A DNA stretch of 64,000 bases from Persicaria tinctoria (GCA_037127255.1 JBANSL010000013.1:30041688-30105687), one strand, 5' to 3'. Shown: positions 27,993-39,057, numbered from the stretch's first letter. Translations and numbers: made by a program. Notes: generated by a model not told the origin, from the sequence alone.

Positions 27993-29680
27993 TGATAATA
28001 CACATTTCTAATTGGCATTATAGGATAATTTAGTTGCATTTACATTGTAAAATATGCATGTTTTAGTGTTAATTTAGATAAAACTCTTTTTGTGGAAAAG
28101 TTCGGAATCTACGCTATTTCGGTTGAATTGTGCAGAATCGTAGATCCGACATGGTGGAAAGCAAGGGAAATCTGTTAAACATGGCCAAGTGAAGTCAAGA
28201 AATCAAGCTAAGAAGAGAAAGAAAGGAGGAAAGAAAGAACGAGGGAAGAACAATGAAGAATCAAGTCTCTGGGCACCATTCGCTGCCAGCGAATGATACA
28301 GTCGCTGCCAGCGAGTGGAACCAGAAGCCTGGAGCCCGGCAAGCCCGCGGGAAGAGAGAGCCAGCGAGAGGAGAACCAGCGAGAGAGAGTCCGCGAGAGG
28401 AGGAGCCAGCAAGAGAGGAAGGGCAAGCAACGTCCGCTGCTAGCGACTAATCTCGCTGCAGCGAGACGTCCGCTGCCGCGGAAAATTCCGCTGCCAGCGA
28501 GAATCACCAGGACCCGAAGCTTCGGCTACTCGCTCCAGCGGAAGAAGGAACTCGCCCCAGCGAGTTTGAGATCTCGCGGCAGCGGAAGGCCCAGCTCGCG
28601 GCAGCGGGTTCAGTGTCTCGCAGAAGCGGAAAGAAGGGTCCTCGGAGAAGCTCGAGAAAATTCTAAGGCATGAAAGTCGCTGCCAGCGAGTGTGCTAGCG
28701 AGGTGGTAGCGGAAATCCAACAGAAGCTCAATCAAGGCCATTCGCTGCCAGCGGAAATTTCTCGCTGCCAGCGGAATCCGACGCTGAATTATTTTAGGAA
28801 AGTTCTATCTTTTATCTTTTATTTAGGAAGTTTCTATCTAGTTTATCTATCTTTTATCTACCTTTTATGGAAGACATTAGGCTTATAAATAAGATGTTCT
28901 AGGGTTAGTTTAATTAAGTTTTAAAAAGAATTCCAAGTAGAGGAATCACCATTGAAGAGAAGAAAGTTTAGGTAAGCCATGTTTGGTTAATTTTGTAGTT
29001 TCCGCCTACACTTTCGAGACTTGGTTGGTGGTTTGTGAGTTTCTAATTTAAGTTATTTTTCCTCTTTAATTCTTTCAACTTCTTTGTGTGATATTTATTA
29101 TGTTATTGATGTTATCTTGATTCGCGACCTTGATAATATTGATTTCATGCTAGGATTTAATACTTTCGTATTTGTGTTATTTCCGTAGTAGCACGCATAA
29201 GAATGCGGATTCCGTGTTTGAAGCATGATTATGTAGGGAGTTGACATATATCTTAAACATTGATTTACCGTGTTTAATTGGTGTTATTTATATGCTCAAG
29301 TTCTTGGGACTATTTGCTATCTCTTTGTTAAATCTTGACCGTGTTAAGGTTGCATTGAGGTGTAAGGGATTAATTGGACTCGTAGGACTTTTAATCTACT
29401 TAAACCAAGACGAGAGGAATTCGTAGGAAAAGATAATAACTTGAAAAGGATTCGATGATCAATAAAACCAACCAAAGTCGAGAACTTGTAGGTGGAAACG
29501 CTTTTCTTCTATCCTTTATTTGCTTTTGTCAATATTATTTTCTTTTATTTTCATTCATAAAAATATTATCTTTTTATATTGATAAATACACAATATTTAG
29601 AAATACTTGATTCTCTAGGGTTCGACCCCTTACTTGCATACTATACTAGTTTGTTTGTTTGGGATTTATTTTTGGCGAGG
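27993..29680 (+). mobile_element. Nested LTR-like insertion (possible solo LTR of another family)
   Basis: 1688 bp between two 37-bp direct repeats. It begins TGATAATACAC and contains a purine-rich stretch, a palindromic-word array (28280-28775) and a TATA box (TTATAAATA, 28884-28892). It ends with GGTTCGACCCCTTACTTGC and ATTTTTGGCGAGG. The layout (array, TATA, long leader) resembles an LTR of the Tat/Athila kind. Family and exact ends are uncertain, because a 37-bp flanking repeat is not a normal LTR target duplication. Confidence 0.6.
28280..28775. repeat. Array of CGCTGCCAGCG-type self-complementary words
   Basis: TCGCTGCCAGCGA and variants (CGCTGCAGCG, CGCTGCTAGCG, CGCGGCAGCGG, CGCTCCAGCGG) occur about 20 times in 500 bp. 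Each word is an inverted repeat of TCGCT/AGCGA around two or three bases. The block ends about 110 bp upstream of the TATA box. It is unrelated in sequence to the TCGA decamers but placed alike. Confidence 0.8.
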
Positions 29681-29717
29681 TGAATCAAGTTCTGATATCT
29701 TCATGAGAGTTGTAGCC
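29681..29717 (+). repeat. 37-bp direct repeat, right copy
   Basis: Perfect copy of 27956-27992. It continues as CTCGAAAAGAG, the likely original LTR sequence. Confidence 0.85.
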
Positions 29718-30585
29718 CTCGAAAAGAGATTTCCAACGCATACTCATATGCGTCAATCCGACGAACGAGGACTCGGGAAAGTCCGTTTCAAGAACAGAGA
29801 AGAATGCTGACGTCGACCAGACGATTTTTGGGTTGCGAGTCCGTTAGGCCAATCCGAGCATGTGATGATTACTTGGGCACGAAGCAAGGCCGGATCCATC
29901 CAATTCTATCAAGATCTATCTATGGAAGGAAGGATTTATCCACTACATGAAGATTTAGATATTTCCCTTTTTAGATTAATGTTTCTTTTATCTAAATTTA
30001 TATCATTAGGGTTAGATAGAATTTGCTTACCTTGACTAGCAAGGATTAAAGCCTATAAATAAATCCCATGGGGCTAGTTTTTTTATCATTCCAAGCTAGA
30101 GAGAGAGAGAGAGTGAGTGGAGGCCGAGAGAAGTAGAGGAGCGAGAGCAATTTTATGTTTACTTATTTCTCTTTTATTATTGATGTATTTTGCTATGATG
30201 AAGAGCGAGTAGTGCACCTACTTCTAGGGTCGGGGTGAGCCCGGCGATAGCCAAGCGTTTTTTAGGTAAAGATTCGACTTTTATTGTGTTTTGATCATCC
30301 ACTGCCTTTTATATGTTTTTACCTATTTAATAGAGATTCAGGTTAACAACTTGGATTGTAAACATAAAATTGGTAGATACAATTAAGGTTTCTTGAAAGA
30401 GTTGTCTAATTGTTGGAGAAGGCGAAAGCTTGTTCCTTTGATGTGATTGCATAATTATTTCTCTTTATCTTGCTTTATGCATGTTTGGTTATCGTTGTTG
30501 CAAACCCCGATCTTGGAAGTTTTGTTTTACATAGTTTATTTCGAAATCTGTGAACTTTTGCTTTTATTTACACACTGTTACCTAC

Positions 30586-30806
30586 TCGATTTCGACCAAC
30601 ACTGGTCGATATCGACTTCTAATTCTCGATCCAGCAAGATCGCTGCTTGTTTGTGTTTCTGCAAGTACAGGTCGAAATCGAGGAACTGATCAAAATCAAG
30701 CAACCCGGTCGATATCGAGTGAACTGGTCAAAATCGACTGACTCTCTGCAGTTGCCAGAAATCGACTGGATTTGGTCGATATCGACTGCCTACTGGTCGA
30801 TATCGA
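30586..30806. repeat. TCGA-NN-TCGA array, PBS-proximal side of the second solo LTR
   Basis: TCGATTTCGA, TCGATATCGA (three copies), TCGAAATCGA and decayed forms such as TCAAAATCGA, spaced 19-22 bp. The NN/flank changes differ from the other LTRs, so the copies diverged independently while the spacing persisted. One more TCGA pair lies near 29815 on the upstream side. Confidence 0.8.
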
Positions 30807-30993
30807 GTGAATCCCCTGAGGTTGAATTCCGACGTGAGATATTCGCTGCCTGAGATCCGCTGACACGCTTCCTCGATGATCGATCCTGACTTCTTGTTGC
30901 TACATCGGGAGGAAGTCTTGAAATTATTTGCATGGGCACGAATCTAGTTTGATTTATATTATTATTTATTGAACTCGAATTCCTCCTACAACA

Positions 30994-32105
30994 ACATGCT
31001 CCTTTTGCGGAGGCTTCGGTGGCTCAGACGAAGGTGATCCGTGGTTGTTTGGATGCGTTTTGAAAAGGATCCGGGCAAAAGGTTAATTTGCAGAAATACA
31101 AAGTGTTTGTCTCCAGCAATGTGAACGCCGATAGCCGGTCGAGGATCCAACGGGAAAGCGGAATTGATGCTACGAGGGACCTAGGGAACTATCTTGGGAT
31201 TCTTTTACTTCACAAACGGGTTTGTAAAGGTACTTTCACTCCTATTCTTGAAAATTTTGCTTCTAAACTCGCAGGTTTGATGGCTTCGCTTCTGAATTTT
31301 GCGGGACGGGCAACGCTATCAAGAGCGGTGCTAACGACTCTCCCGGTTTACTCCATGTCCTCCCTTGCAATCCCGGAAGGCACGTGTAACGAGATGGAAA
31401 AAATATGCATAGGGTTTCATTTGGGGGTCCTCGCCGGAACGTCGGAGAATTCACAAAATTGCTTGGAGTGAGATAACAAAGCCCAAGGAGCTTGGAGGTT
31501 TGGGGTTGAAAAACAAGTCGGAACTGAATATGGCGCTCATCGCAAAGCTCGGGTAGAGACTCTTGCAGGATGGCGGGGGCATTTGGGCTGAGATCCTCAT
31601 CAACAAATATGTCAACAAGCCGCTAGTTAGATCACCTGGGGTGTGGCATGTTTGGAAAGGAATTTCTAAGGCTATCAAGTTGGTGCTTCAACCTAATGTG
31701 GGTTTTAACCTCGGAAACGATAAAGAACTTCATCTCTCGTCAGACAAATGCCTTGGCGAGAAGATCCTTACTAATCAGGCAGTGCTGGATATTTCTCCGG
31801 ATGTTTCCAATCTCCTTGTTGCGGATGTGTGGAACTTGGGTTCAGGGTGGAACTGGGATCTGTTCGCCAGTCTCCTCCCTGCTCCAATTCTACTTCACAT
31901 CGCTGCCACGGTGGTGACGGAGGAAGAGGATTATCTATGCTGGCCTAGGAGTCGAAATGGGTGCTACTCGGTCCAAACGGGATATGAAGCCATTACTAAA
32001 GATAGAGACATTCAATTGACGGATCAAGCTTTTTTCAAAGCTATTTGGAGCTTGAACACTAATGAAAGAGTGCGGGTATTTGTCTGGACTATTAGCAAGG
32101 GCTAA
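30994..32105 (+). pseudogene. LINE ORF2: end of RT, thumb and zf-RVT region
   Basis: The frame continues from the F-A-D-D motif with MLLFAEA, a stop near 31060, then QKVNLQKYKVFVSSNV, LGNYLGILLLHKRV, FTPILENFASKLAG and AGRATLSRAVLTTLPVYSM. A shift near 31420 and stops near 31470 and 31556 follow. 31563-32105 encodes the zf-RVT-like part (FNLGNDKELHL, DLFASLLPAPI, YLCWPRSRNGCYSVQTGYEA, FFKAIWSLNTNERVRVFVW). A Cys/His remnant lies near 32160-32205. Confidence 0.82.
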
Positions 32106-32555
32106 ATCCTCACAAACGTCGAGCGATACCGGCGTAAACTCGGTAATTCGGACTCTTGCCCCTGATGCAATCTTCACAGTGACACTTTTATTCATCTTTT
32201 CAGGGACTATGTTACTGCTAAGTTGTTTTGGATGCAGGTGAGCAGCGCTAGGTTGGGTCTGGACTTCTTCTTGCTGTCGTTTGCTGAGAGGATCAGCCAA
32301 AACATCCTTCGAAAGGATTTGGAGGATGATGGTGTAGCTTGGAGTGCCTTCTTCGCCACTGCGGTCAGAGGTCTTTGGTTGAGACGTAATGGCGTGGTCT
32401 TTAAATCAGAGCCGAGGCCTGATCTTACGCCGGAAGGGTGTCGTCGCTGGGCTAAGGAGTACGTGAGAGCCATGAAAAGGATGGCGGGAAGCAAGGAAAC
32501 CCCGAGTAGGCATTTGGAGAAAAGTAGTTGCTGGAATTGCCCTGACTCGGACTAG

Positions 32556-33038
32556 ATAAAACTCAATCTGGATGGCGCTGTTAAGAATACCGGAGCCGCC
32601 GTAGCGGGTGGAGCCATCCGAAACAACAAGGGCGAGTGGATTTGGGGTTTCGTCTACAACATAGGTAGGTGCTCGGTGACCTCCGATGAGCTATGGACCA
32701 TAGCTAAGGGTCTCGAGTTGGCTTGGGAGGAAGGCTGCATAAGAGTCATTTGTGAATCCGACTCGGAGGTCATCATGAAGTTGTTGGGGAGCTCGGTGCC
32801 ACCAAATCACCCTAACGCCAACCTTGTTAGTATTTGCCAAGGCTTCCTTCGTAGGGACTCGTCTATCCAGGTCCGACACACCTATCGGGAGGGCAATTGC
32901 CTCGCCGAATTTTTTGCAAACCTTGCTCTTTCTTTTCCGTTAGGTTACGTTGTTCTCTCGGACTCCCCTGTCGGAGTGGGAGAGTTAATTTTGAACGATG
33001 CTTCTGGGGTTGGCGTTGGCTGCCTTGGAGATGTGTAA
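32556..33038 (+). pseudogene. LINE ORF2: RNase H domain (RVT_3 type)
   Basis: An in-frame TAG lies directly before it. It reads KLNLDGAVKNTGAAVAGGAIR, SVTSDELWTIAKGLELAW, RVICESDSEVIMKLL and HTYREGNCLAEFFANLAL. The D, E and D of the catalytic set are present; the fourth position, usually Asp in A-D-x-L-A, reads Glu. This domain is found at the end of ORF2 in many plant L1 elements and would remove RNA during cDNA synthesis. Confidence 0.88.
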
Positions 33039-33104
33039 TTTTTTCTCTTTTGCTATACTTTGTAATATAACCCCCTTGGGGAGGGCCTCTGGCCTTTGAC
33101 GACC

Positions 33105-33128
33105 AAAAAAAAAATATCCACTGAGTTA
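33105..33128 (+). repeat. LINE poly(A) end and right target-site duplication
   Basis: A run of ten A starts at 33105 after the 3' UTR (GAGGGCCTCTGGCC). AATATCCACTGAGTTA at 33113-33128 repeats 5689-5704 exactly. Confidence 0.92.
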
Positions 33129-33723
33129 GAGATCCTATATTATTCCCGTCATTCACCTTTTGGGGATATCAGCTAGAAACATGTCCCATCTCATTGCATA
33201 TGCAACAGATAATATCTGAAGTGCGACATGGGGAACGAGTATCCACCATGGTCTTCCTTCACAAAGCCAAGACTTGTTAATTCACTCACAATCTTGCAAT
33301 TTATCAACACACTATCTCGAGCACCTGCCTGGCTTACTCCGATATCAACGGTAAGAGACTCTTTCCAATGTTGTATTAGTGTTTCTAATAAACTTGGCGG
33401 CAAAAAACACAAATGCAGAACTATTGATTTTAGGTGAAAACCTTCAAACTTAAAGCACCTCACTTGCCTTATGAAGGATTTTCAATAGGTATATTTATTT
33501 ATTAATATGAAAACCTCAATACCCTGATATAATCTGTAGCACTAATTGAAGGACCTTAAACCACCAATAAACCTAAAGCACGTTTATTACACAAAATTGA
33601 CATACCGAAATAAATATAACAAAGAACACATTTAACTAATGTAAATCTATATTTGTGGAGTGAATACAACAACTATTTTGAGACAGAGTAAAAGACACAT
33701 TCGGTATTAATGAAAGTTGATAT
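33129..33723. other. LINE target flank with an unidentified minus-strand open frame
   Basis: 33191-33463 on the minus strand is open for 90 codons (MRCFKFEGFHLKSIVLHL, later KEDHGGYSFPMSHFRYYL). I do not recognise a domain. It could be part of a diverged host exon or chance. The rest to 33723 is AT-rich without features. Confidence 0.35.
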
Positions 33724-33954
33724 TGTAAACTGATCAATTGATCAGTTCAAGCTCGAAGAAAATCGAAAAGGGAGAGAACTTCTTCAATTAACCGAAATAT
33801 GTTTGTTACAATTGAAATTCTCACCTCCGAGTTAAGGAGGGAGAGCCAATTTATACGGTTCTTACACAGATACAAAATGCCACCGTTTAGGACCACTTAT
33901 TAGCTAATTACAAAATGTGACACACAAAATTGAAAAGACAATAATATATCCTCA
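33724..33954 (-). repeat. 3' LTR of the second copia element
   Basis: Homologous along its length to 38734-38965. On the minus strand the adjoining CTTGAGGGGGGACA (33955-33968) is the polypurine tract. Confidence 0.88.
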
Positions 33955-33964
33955 TATGTCCCCC

Positions 33965-35460
33965 CTCAAGTGAGACATGGGAAAGCAAACCGAGCTTGAT
34001 ATAAAGGAACTCTTGTTGCTTAGAGCCAAGAACCTTAGTGAACACAACTGCTAATTTGAGAGATGAAGGCACATGGATGGTTTGAAGAAATTGAGATTGG
34101 ACCATCTCACGAATGAAATGACTATCAATCCGAACATGCTTCGTGCATCCGTGAAACACCGGGTTAGCAGCAAGATGTTGTGTCGAGCGATTATCACAAT
34201 GGAGATGAATTAGATATGACACTGGAATGTGCAAATCTCTGAGGATGCTATCGAGCCAAACAACTTCACTTGCAGCTGCAGACATTGCATGGTATTAGCT
34301 TTCTCTGGACGACTTAGTCATAGTCTTCTATTTCTTTGTCTTTCACGAGACAAGTGAATCACCCAAAAACATACAATACCCTAATGTCGAACGCCTAGTG
34401 TAGAGACAATTGCCCCAATTAGCATATGAATATGCTTTAAGAGACAAAGAAGATGTATTTGGATAGAACAAAGCTCTGTTGAAGCCGCCCTTGAGATAAC
34501 GAAGGAGAAAATGTGTGGCATCTAAGTGTGGTTGCCGAGGGGATTGTAAAAAATGACTTAGTTGCTAAACATAGAATGAAATGTCAGGCCTAGTCATTGT
34601 GAGGTAGAGAAGACGCTCAATTAGACGTCTGTAATGCTCTGGACTATCAATGATGCTACCTACCTCAATTGATAATTTGAGATTGCGTTGCATTAGAAAA
34701 TTTGTCGGCTTACAATCAGTCATACCGGTATCTGCTAGTATGTCAAGAATGTATTTTCGTTGGATAAGAAGTAGCCCAGTAGAAGAGCAAGCTATTTCCA
34801 TGCCCCAGAAGTATCTGGCTAGGCCAAGATCTTTAATTGTGAACGCCTTCTCAAGAGCCAACTTTGTAGCTGATATAACAGATGGAGAATTGTCAGTGAT
34901 TAAGAGATCGTCCAAATAAGATAGAGCCACAGTGAGGTGTCCATCATTCAATTTGACAAATAGACTATAATCGTGCATAGATTAAGAGAAACCCAGATCA
35001 ATAAGGAGCTTGCTGAGCTCCATATTCCATTGACGAGTTGCCTATTTAAGGACATAAAGGGAATTATGAAGATGACAGACCAAACCATGATCTCTAGTGA
35101 CACCAAGAGAAGGTGTTATGTATACTTCTTCATCCAGAAATCTAAGAAGAAAAGCGTTATTGATGTCTACTTTGTGAAGAGGCCAATCTCTGGCAGCATC
35201 AATTGCAAGAATAACTCGGACTGTGGTAAATTTAGCAGCAGGAGAAAATGTGTGCTTGTAGTCTTTGTCATTTGACCTGATTGAAGCCCTTAGCAACCAA
35301 ACGAGCCTTGTATCTGTCTACTGTACCATTAGGCTTGTATTTGACTCTAAATACCCATTTAAAACCTATGGCTTTCTTGCCATGAGGTAAAGTAGTTAGT
35401 TTCCAAGTCTGATTAAGCTCCAAAGCAGCAAGTTCATACCCCATAGCCTTAACCTATTGA
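33965..35460 (-). pseudogene. Copia RT and RNase H, with frameshifts
   Basis: Minus-strand reading from about 35460: the RT start ([33 protein letters not shown]), a shift near 35042, HDYSLFVKLNDGHLTVALSYLDDLL (Y-L-D-D in place of the usual Y-V-D-D), FTIKDLGLARYFWGMEIA and TRPDISFYV. RNase H follows at 34285-33908 (MSAAASEVVWLDSILRDL, HCDNRSTQHLAANPVFHGCT, KHVRIDSHFIRE). The copy is inactive. Confidence 0.85.
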
Positions 35461-37000
35461 GGGATATTCTTAGCTTGAGAATAGTAGCTTGGTTCAGGGA
35501 CAGTGAAAACATTGAACAAAGAGGCTTGATAATCATGAGAGAGATGAGAAAAATCTAATGGTGAAATAAGTTGGAAAGAAAATGATGATGACTGTGATGA
35601 AGATGTAGTGTTAGCTAACTGCTTGCATATGTAATCTTGGAGCTTAGATGGCAAATGCCTCTGTCGAGTAGAATGTCTAACAATAGGTTGAGGATGAACC
35701 AAAAGAACGATAGGTGAAGTGGAAGAAGAGGAGCTATCATGAATGAAATTGGGAGGATAATTGTGGAGTTTAGTAGGTGTGGAAACAGAAGTGTCGGAAA
35801 CAACAAGCTCTTGTGAAGGAGTAGGTGTGAAAGACTCCTCAGAAGAATCCAAGGCTGGATTAACAAGAGGTAAAGATATGGGAGCACAAGACTTCAAAGG
35901 AAGAACCACATTATCATTAAAGGGAAATATATCCTCCTTGAAAATGACATTTCGGCTAACAAAAATGTCATGACTGTCAAGATCATAAACCTTATAACCT
36001 TTTTGACCAAGAGGATAGCTAAGAAACATACACCTTCTAGCAGTGGACTGAAATTTGTCCTTGTGCACCCGTGACTTAATTCAATGCAAAGATTATGGGA
36101 GCACAAGACTTCAAAGGAAGGACCACATTATCATTAAAGGGAAATATATCCTCCTTGAAAATGACATCTCGGCTAACAAAAATGTCATGATTGTCAAGAT
36201 CATAAAGCTTATAACCTTTTTGACCAAGAGGATAGCTAAGTAACACATACCTTCTAGCAGTGGACTGAAATTTGTCCTTGTGCACCCATGACTTCAATGC
36301 AAAACAAAGACAACCAACAACACGAAGCTCATCATAAGAAGGTGGCTTGTGATAAAGCAATTCAAATGGAGTTTTTCATTGTAATACTGAAGAAGGCAAC
36401 TTGTTGATGATGTATGTTGCTTCTAAGATACATTCTCCCCAAAACTTTGGAGGAAGATGAGCATGAATACGTAGAGCACGTGCCATCTCAACAAGGTGTC
36501 TGTGATTACGCTCCACCCTGCCATTTTGTTGAGGAACCCCAGGCATTGACCTCTGGTGAATGATTCCAAATCTATCAAAGAGCTCAGAGCACTTAGCTGG
36601 AACAAACTATGTGCCATTATCAGTACGAATGCTTTTAATCTTTGTGTCAAATTGAGTATGCACCTGATTGATGAGTCTAACAAGAACACCATAAACCTGA
36701 AGCTTATTCTGAACAAGACAAGTCCATCTCCCTCTAGAGAAGTCATCAACTATGGTAACAAAGTATTTAGCCCCACAGATAGCATGCATTGACCTTATAA
36801 GGACCCCAAAGGTCAATATGAACAAGCTCAAATAAAGCATTCACAGAACAAATTCGATTAAAAGGAAGATGATTATGTTTGGACATTACACATGTCTCAC
36901 AGAAATACAGATTCAAACTTGAACAACCAGAAACAAACAAATGTTTCATCTTTGACAAAGATGTATGGCCGAGCCTAGCATGCTCAAGGTCCAATTTATT
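35454..37000 (-). pseudogene. Copia GAG-pre-integrase and integrase, with an internal duplication
   Basis: From 36994: LEHARLGHTSLSKMKHL, FCETCVMSKHNHLPF, then FELVHIDLWGPYK (first catalytic Asp kept). The core is broken by shifts; an FVTIVDDFSRGRW remnant lies near 36740, and IKSIRTDNGT (second Asp) near 36620. The C-terminal part (YHKPPSYDELRVVGCLCF, LSYPLGQKGYKLYDLD) occurs twice because of a tandem duplication. It ends in a Ser/Pro-rich linker before RT. Confidence 0.82.
35874..36290. repeat. 217-bp-step tandem duplication inside the second copia element
   Basis: The phrase from ATGGGAGCACAAGACTTC at 35878 restarts at 36095, and both copies run to the ...TTGTCCTTGTGCACC region. The copies differ by several substitutions. 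The duplication doubles the integrase C-terminal motif. Confidence 0.82.
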
Positions 37001-37176
37001 ATGAACACTACTAGCAGTATAAGTCTGCAGATTACACGAAGTAAAAGAAAAAGCATCCTTAGCAGCAACAGCAACCTTCTCTGTGCCTCACTGATGTCAG
37101 TCCTGAGCACATAGAGTCCCATAGCTTCACAAGCAGTGGAAACAACCTTCTTAGTTGAAGGGGTCTGGAACACACA

Positions 37177-37743
37177 TTAGTGTTCAAAGAAATAGATGAG
37201 CATTTTCTGATGCTTTAATACCTTTGACACAGAGAGCAGATTATGCCTTAATTCAGGTACATACAACACATGATCCAAAATAAATCCAAAAGAAATAACT
37301 ACACTCCCAGCATAGAATACTTGAATAGAAGATCCATTAGGAAGATCTAACAGCACAAGCTTATGTAGCTTATTCAAACCAGTGAACAACTTAGATGAGA
37401 ATGCAATCTGATCTGTAGCCCCTGAATCCACTATCCAAGCATGACAATCAGAAGATTTAATGCACTTATTTTGTAAAAACTCCATATTACCTGGAAAAAT
37501 TACAAATCCAGTGTCCATGTCTCCACCAGATGCTGGAGCTTTTCCCTTCATCATTCTGAAAACCTCATTATATACAGCATTAACAACTGCAGGATCAGCT
37601 TTTCCATTTCCTTCATTACTGTCAATAGGAGTGTCAAAAGAAGTAGCATCCTCAACATTTGCTGTAAACTTGCTTGAATACTTGTCACGAGGACCTCTAT
37701 ACCAATCAGGGTAGCCTACAAGCTTGAAGCAAGTCTCCTTCAA
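37177..37743 (-). pseudogene. Copia end of gag and protease
   Basis: Minus strand: the C-terminal part of the knuckle region (CFKLVGYPDWYRGPRDKY), then an acidic linker, then the aspartic protease H-A-W-I-V-D-S-G-A-T-D-Q-I near 37430 and HVLYVPELRHNLLSVSKVL. D-S-G-A is the active-site signature. A shift at the 3' end separates it from the GAG-pre-integrase. Confidence 0.85.
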
Positions 37744-37803
37744 GTGAACACATTCATTGCAATAATTGCAATGCCTGTCAAATCTTGCTTTCTTGTAATC
37801 CTT

Positions 37804-38646
37804 CTAGCTTGGAAGGTTAGGTTTGTCTACAGAACTCCTTGATCCATTGCCAGTTGAAGAAGACGATTTATTCATAGACAAAACAGTGCTATCATCAACA
37901 GGAGTACGAGAGAAACTAGCTCCTGTGTTTCCTCTCTCAGCTTGCATCGTCATTTGATAAACCTTGTTCAAGGTAGGCAATGGATCGGTTGACAATATAT
38001 TACTGCGCAGATTCTCAAATCCATCATTGAGTCCCATCAAGAACTCCATTAATTTGTTCTTCTGATCACGATCAACCATTTTCATGAGCAAACTACAACC
38101 ACACCTAGACAAAGCACCACATGTGCAAGTCGGTAACCCTTCAAGAAGTTGAATCTCATCCCAGAGCCTCTTCATCTTGCTAAAATACACAGCATCAGGC
38201 AGATTCTCTTCCTGTAAGTTGCAGACCTGCTTCTTGAGTTGGAAGATAAGTGGAGCATTTGATTCTGCAAATCTTTCAACAATTTCATCCCAAAGCTCTT
38301 TCGCGGATCCAACATACATGAAATTCTCAGAAATCTCTCCATTCATAGAGTTGATTATCCAACTCATAACCATAAAGTCGCATATAATCCACCTATGGTA
38401 ATCAGGATCCTCCTCGCTAGGTTTCACGCAAGAACCAGTTATGAAACCTAGCTTAAGCTTCGCACCTAGAGCGATTTTGATTCCTCAACTCCAGCTAGAG
38501 AAATTAGAACCAGTGAAAGCATTCGCAACAAGCGTCATACCTGGATGATCGCTGTTTTAAAGGAAAATAGGATAATTGATGTTCCCGTTAACACCTCCAT
38601 GAACACCTTCATTCCCTTGATGATTGAGCAAATTGTTAGCCGCCAT
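37804..38646 (-). pseudogene. Copia gag
   Basis: It starts at ATG 38646 (MAANNLLNHQGNEGVHGG), with stops near 38560 and 38490. The DHPGMTLVANAFTGSNFSSW motif and the UBN2-like core follow (SAKELWDEIVERFAESNAPLIF, LMEFLMGLNDGFENLRSNIL). A stop at 37804 precedes the knuckle. Its arrangement parallels gag of the first copia element but the sequence is clearly a different family. Confidence 0.85.
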
Positions 38647-38721
38647 GACTCAATTTTGAATCAACAGATCACAGAAAAACAATGAAGGAAAACCAGAAGA
38701 TCGATCAAATGATCGTCTGGT

Positions 38722-38733
38722 GCTCTGATACCA
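38722..38733 (-). other. Primer-binding site of the second copia element
   Basis: The minus strand reads TGGTATCAGAGC directly after the LTR end at 38734: the standard initiator-Met site. Confidence 0.9.
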
Positions 38734-38965
38734 TGTAAACTAATCAATTCATCAATTCAAGCTCGAAGAAAATCGAAAAGGGAGAGAGCTTCTTCAATTA
38801 ACCGAAATGTGTTTGTTACAACTGAAATTCTCACCTCTGAGATAAGAAGGGAGAGCCAACTTATACGGTTCTTACACAATTACAAAATGCCACCGTTTCA
38901 GGATCACTTATTAGCTAATTACAAAATGTGGCACACAAAATAGAAAAGATAACAATATATCCTCA
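38734..38965 (-). repeat. 5' LTR of the second copia element
   Basis: 232 bp, matching 33724-33954 with about a dozen differences by eye. Confidence 0.88.
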
Positions 38966-39057
38966 TGGAGATGATGATGATCGATGACGCATCTAGACGC
39001 GGGTGATGGTGTGGATCGAGAGAATGAATTATCAGCGCGCGTTGATAGGGTAAGGAG

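Larger units (their letters stand above)
27710..30993 (+). mobile_element. Second Athila-like solo LTR, inserted in LINE RT, itself carrying an insertion
   Basis: It starts TGATGTCC and ends ...CCTACAACA; flanking 5-mers are ACATC (27705-27709) and ACATG (30994-30998), one mismatch. Without the inner insertion it is about 1.56 kb. It shares LTR phrases with the other copies: TTATTTGCCAA..TTATGGAATCTAC near 27815, CTCGGGAAAGT near 29770, and the AGGAAGTCTTG end region. TATA-like sequence at 30053-30062; a decamer array at 30586-30806. Its orientation is opposite to that of the other solo LTR. Confidence 0.85.
5705..33112 (+). mobile_element. L1-type LINE split by three later insertions (about 6.3 kb without them)
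   Basis: LINE pieces lie at 5705-5964, 13211-14326, 24869-27709 and 30994-33112. In order they give a 5' UTR, ORF1 (DUF4283 and CCHC), ORF2 (endonuclease, reverse transcriptase, zf-RVT, RNase H) and a poly(A) end. A perfect 16-bp direct repeat bounds the whole. At the copia insertion the ORF1 frame resumes exactly after one TSD copy is discounted, and at the solo LTR the F-A-D-D motif rejoins M-L-L-F-A-E. Several frameshifts and stops outside the insertions show that it is inactive. The 5' end appears complete or nearly so. Confidence 0.9.
33724..38965 (-). mobile_element. Second Ty1/copia element, decayed
   Basis: LTRs of 231 bp (33724-33954) and 232 bp (38734-38965), start TGTAAAC on the + strand and end ATATCCTCA. 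The minus strand carries, in order, PBS, gag, protease, integrase, RT and RNase H, with stops and shifts throughout. The flanking 5-mers (GATAT and TGGAG) do not match, so the ends have mutated or recombined. Confidence 0.9.

Noticed and set aside
33191..33463. 90-codon minus-strand frame considered as a host gene
   Set aside because: No domain, no intron evidence, and short; kept only as an unidentified open frame.
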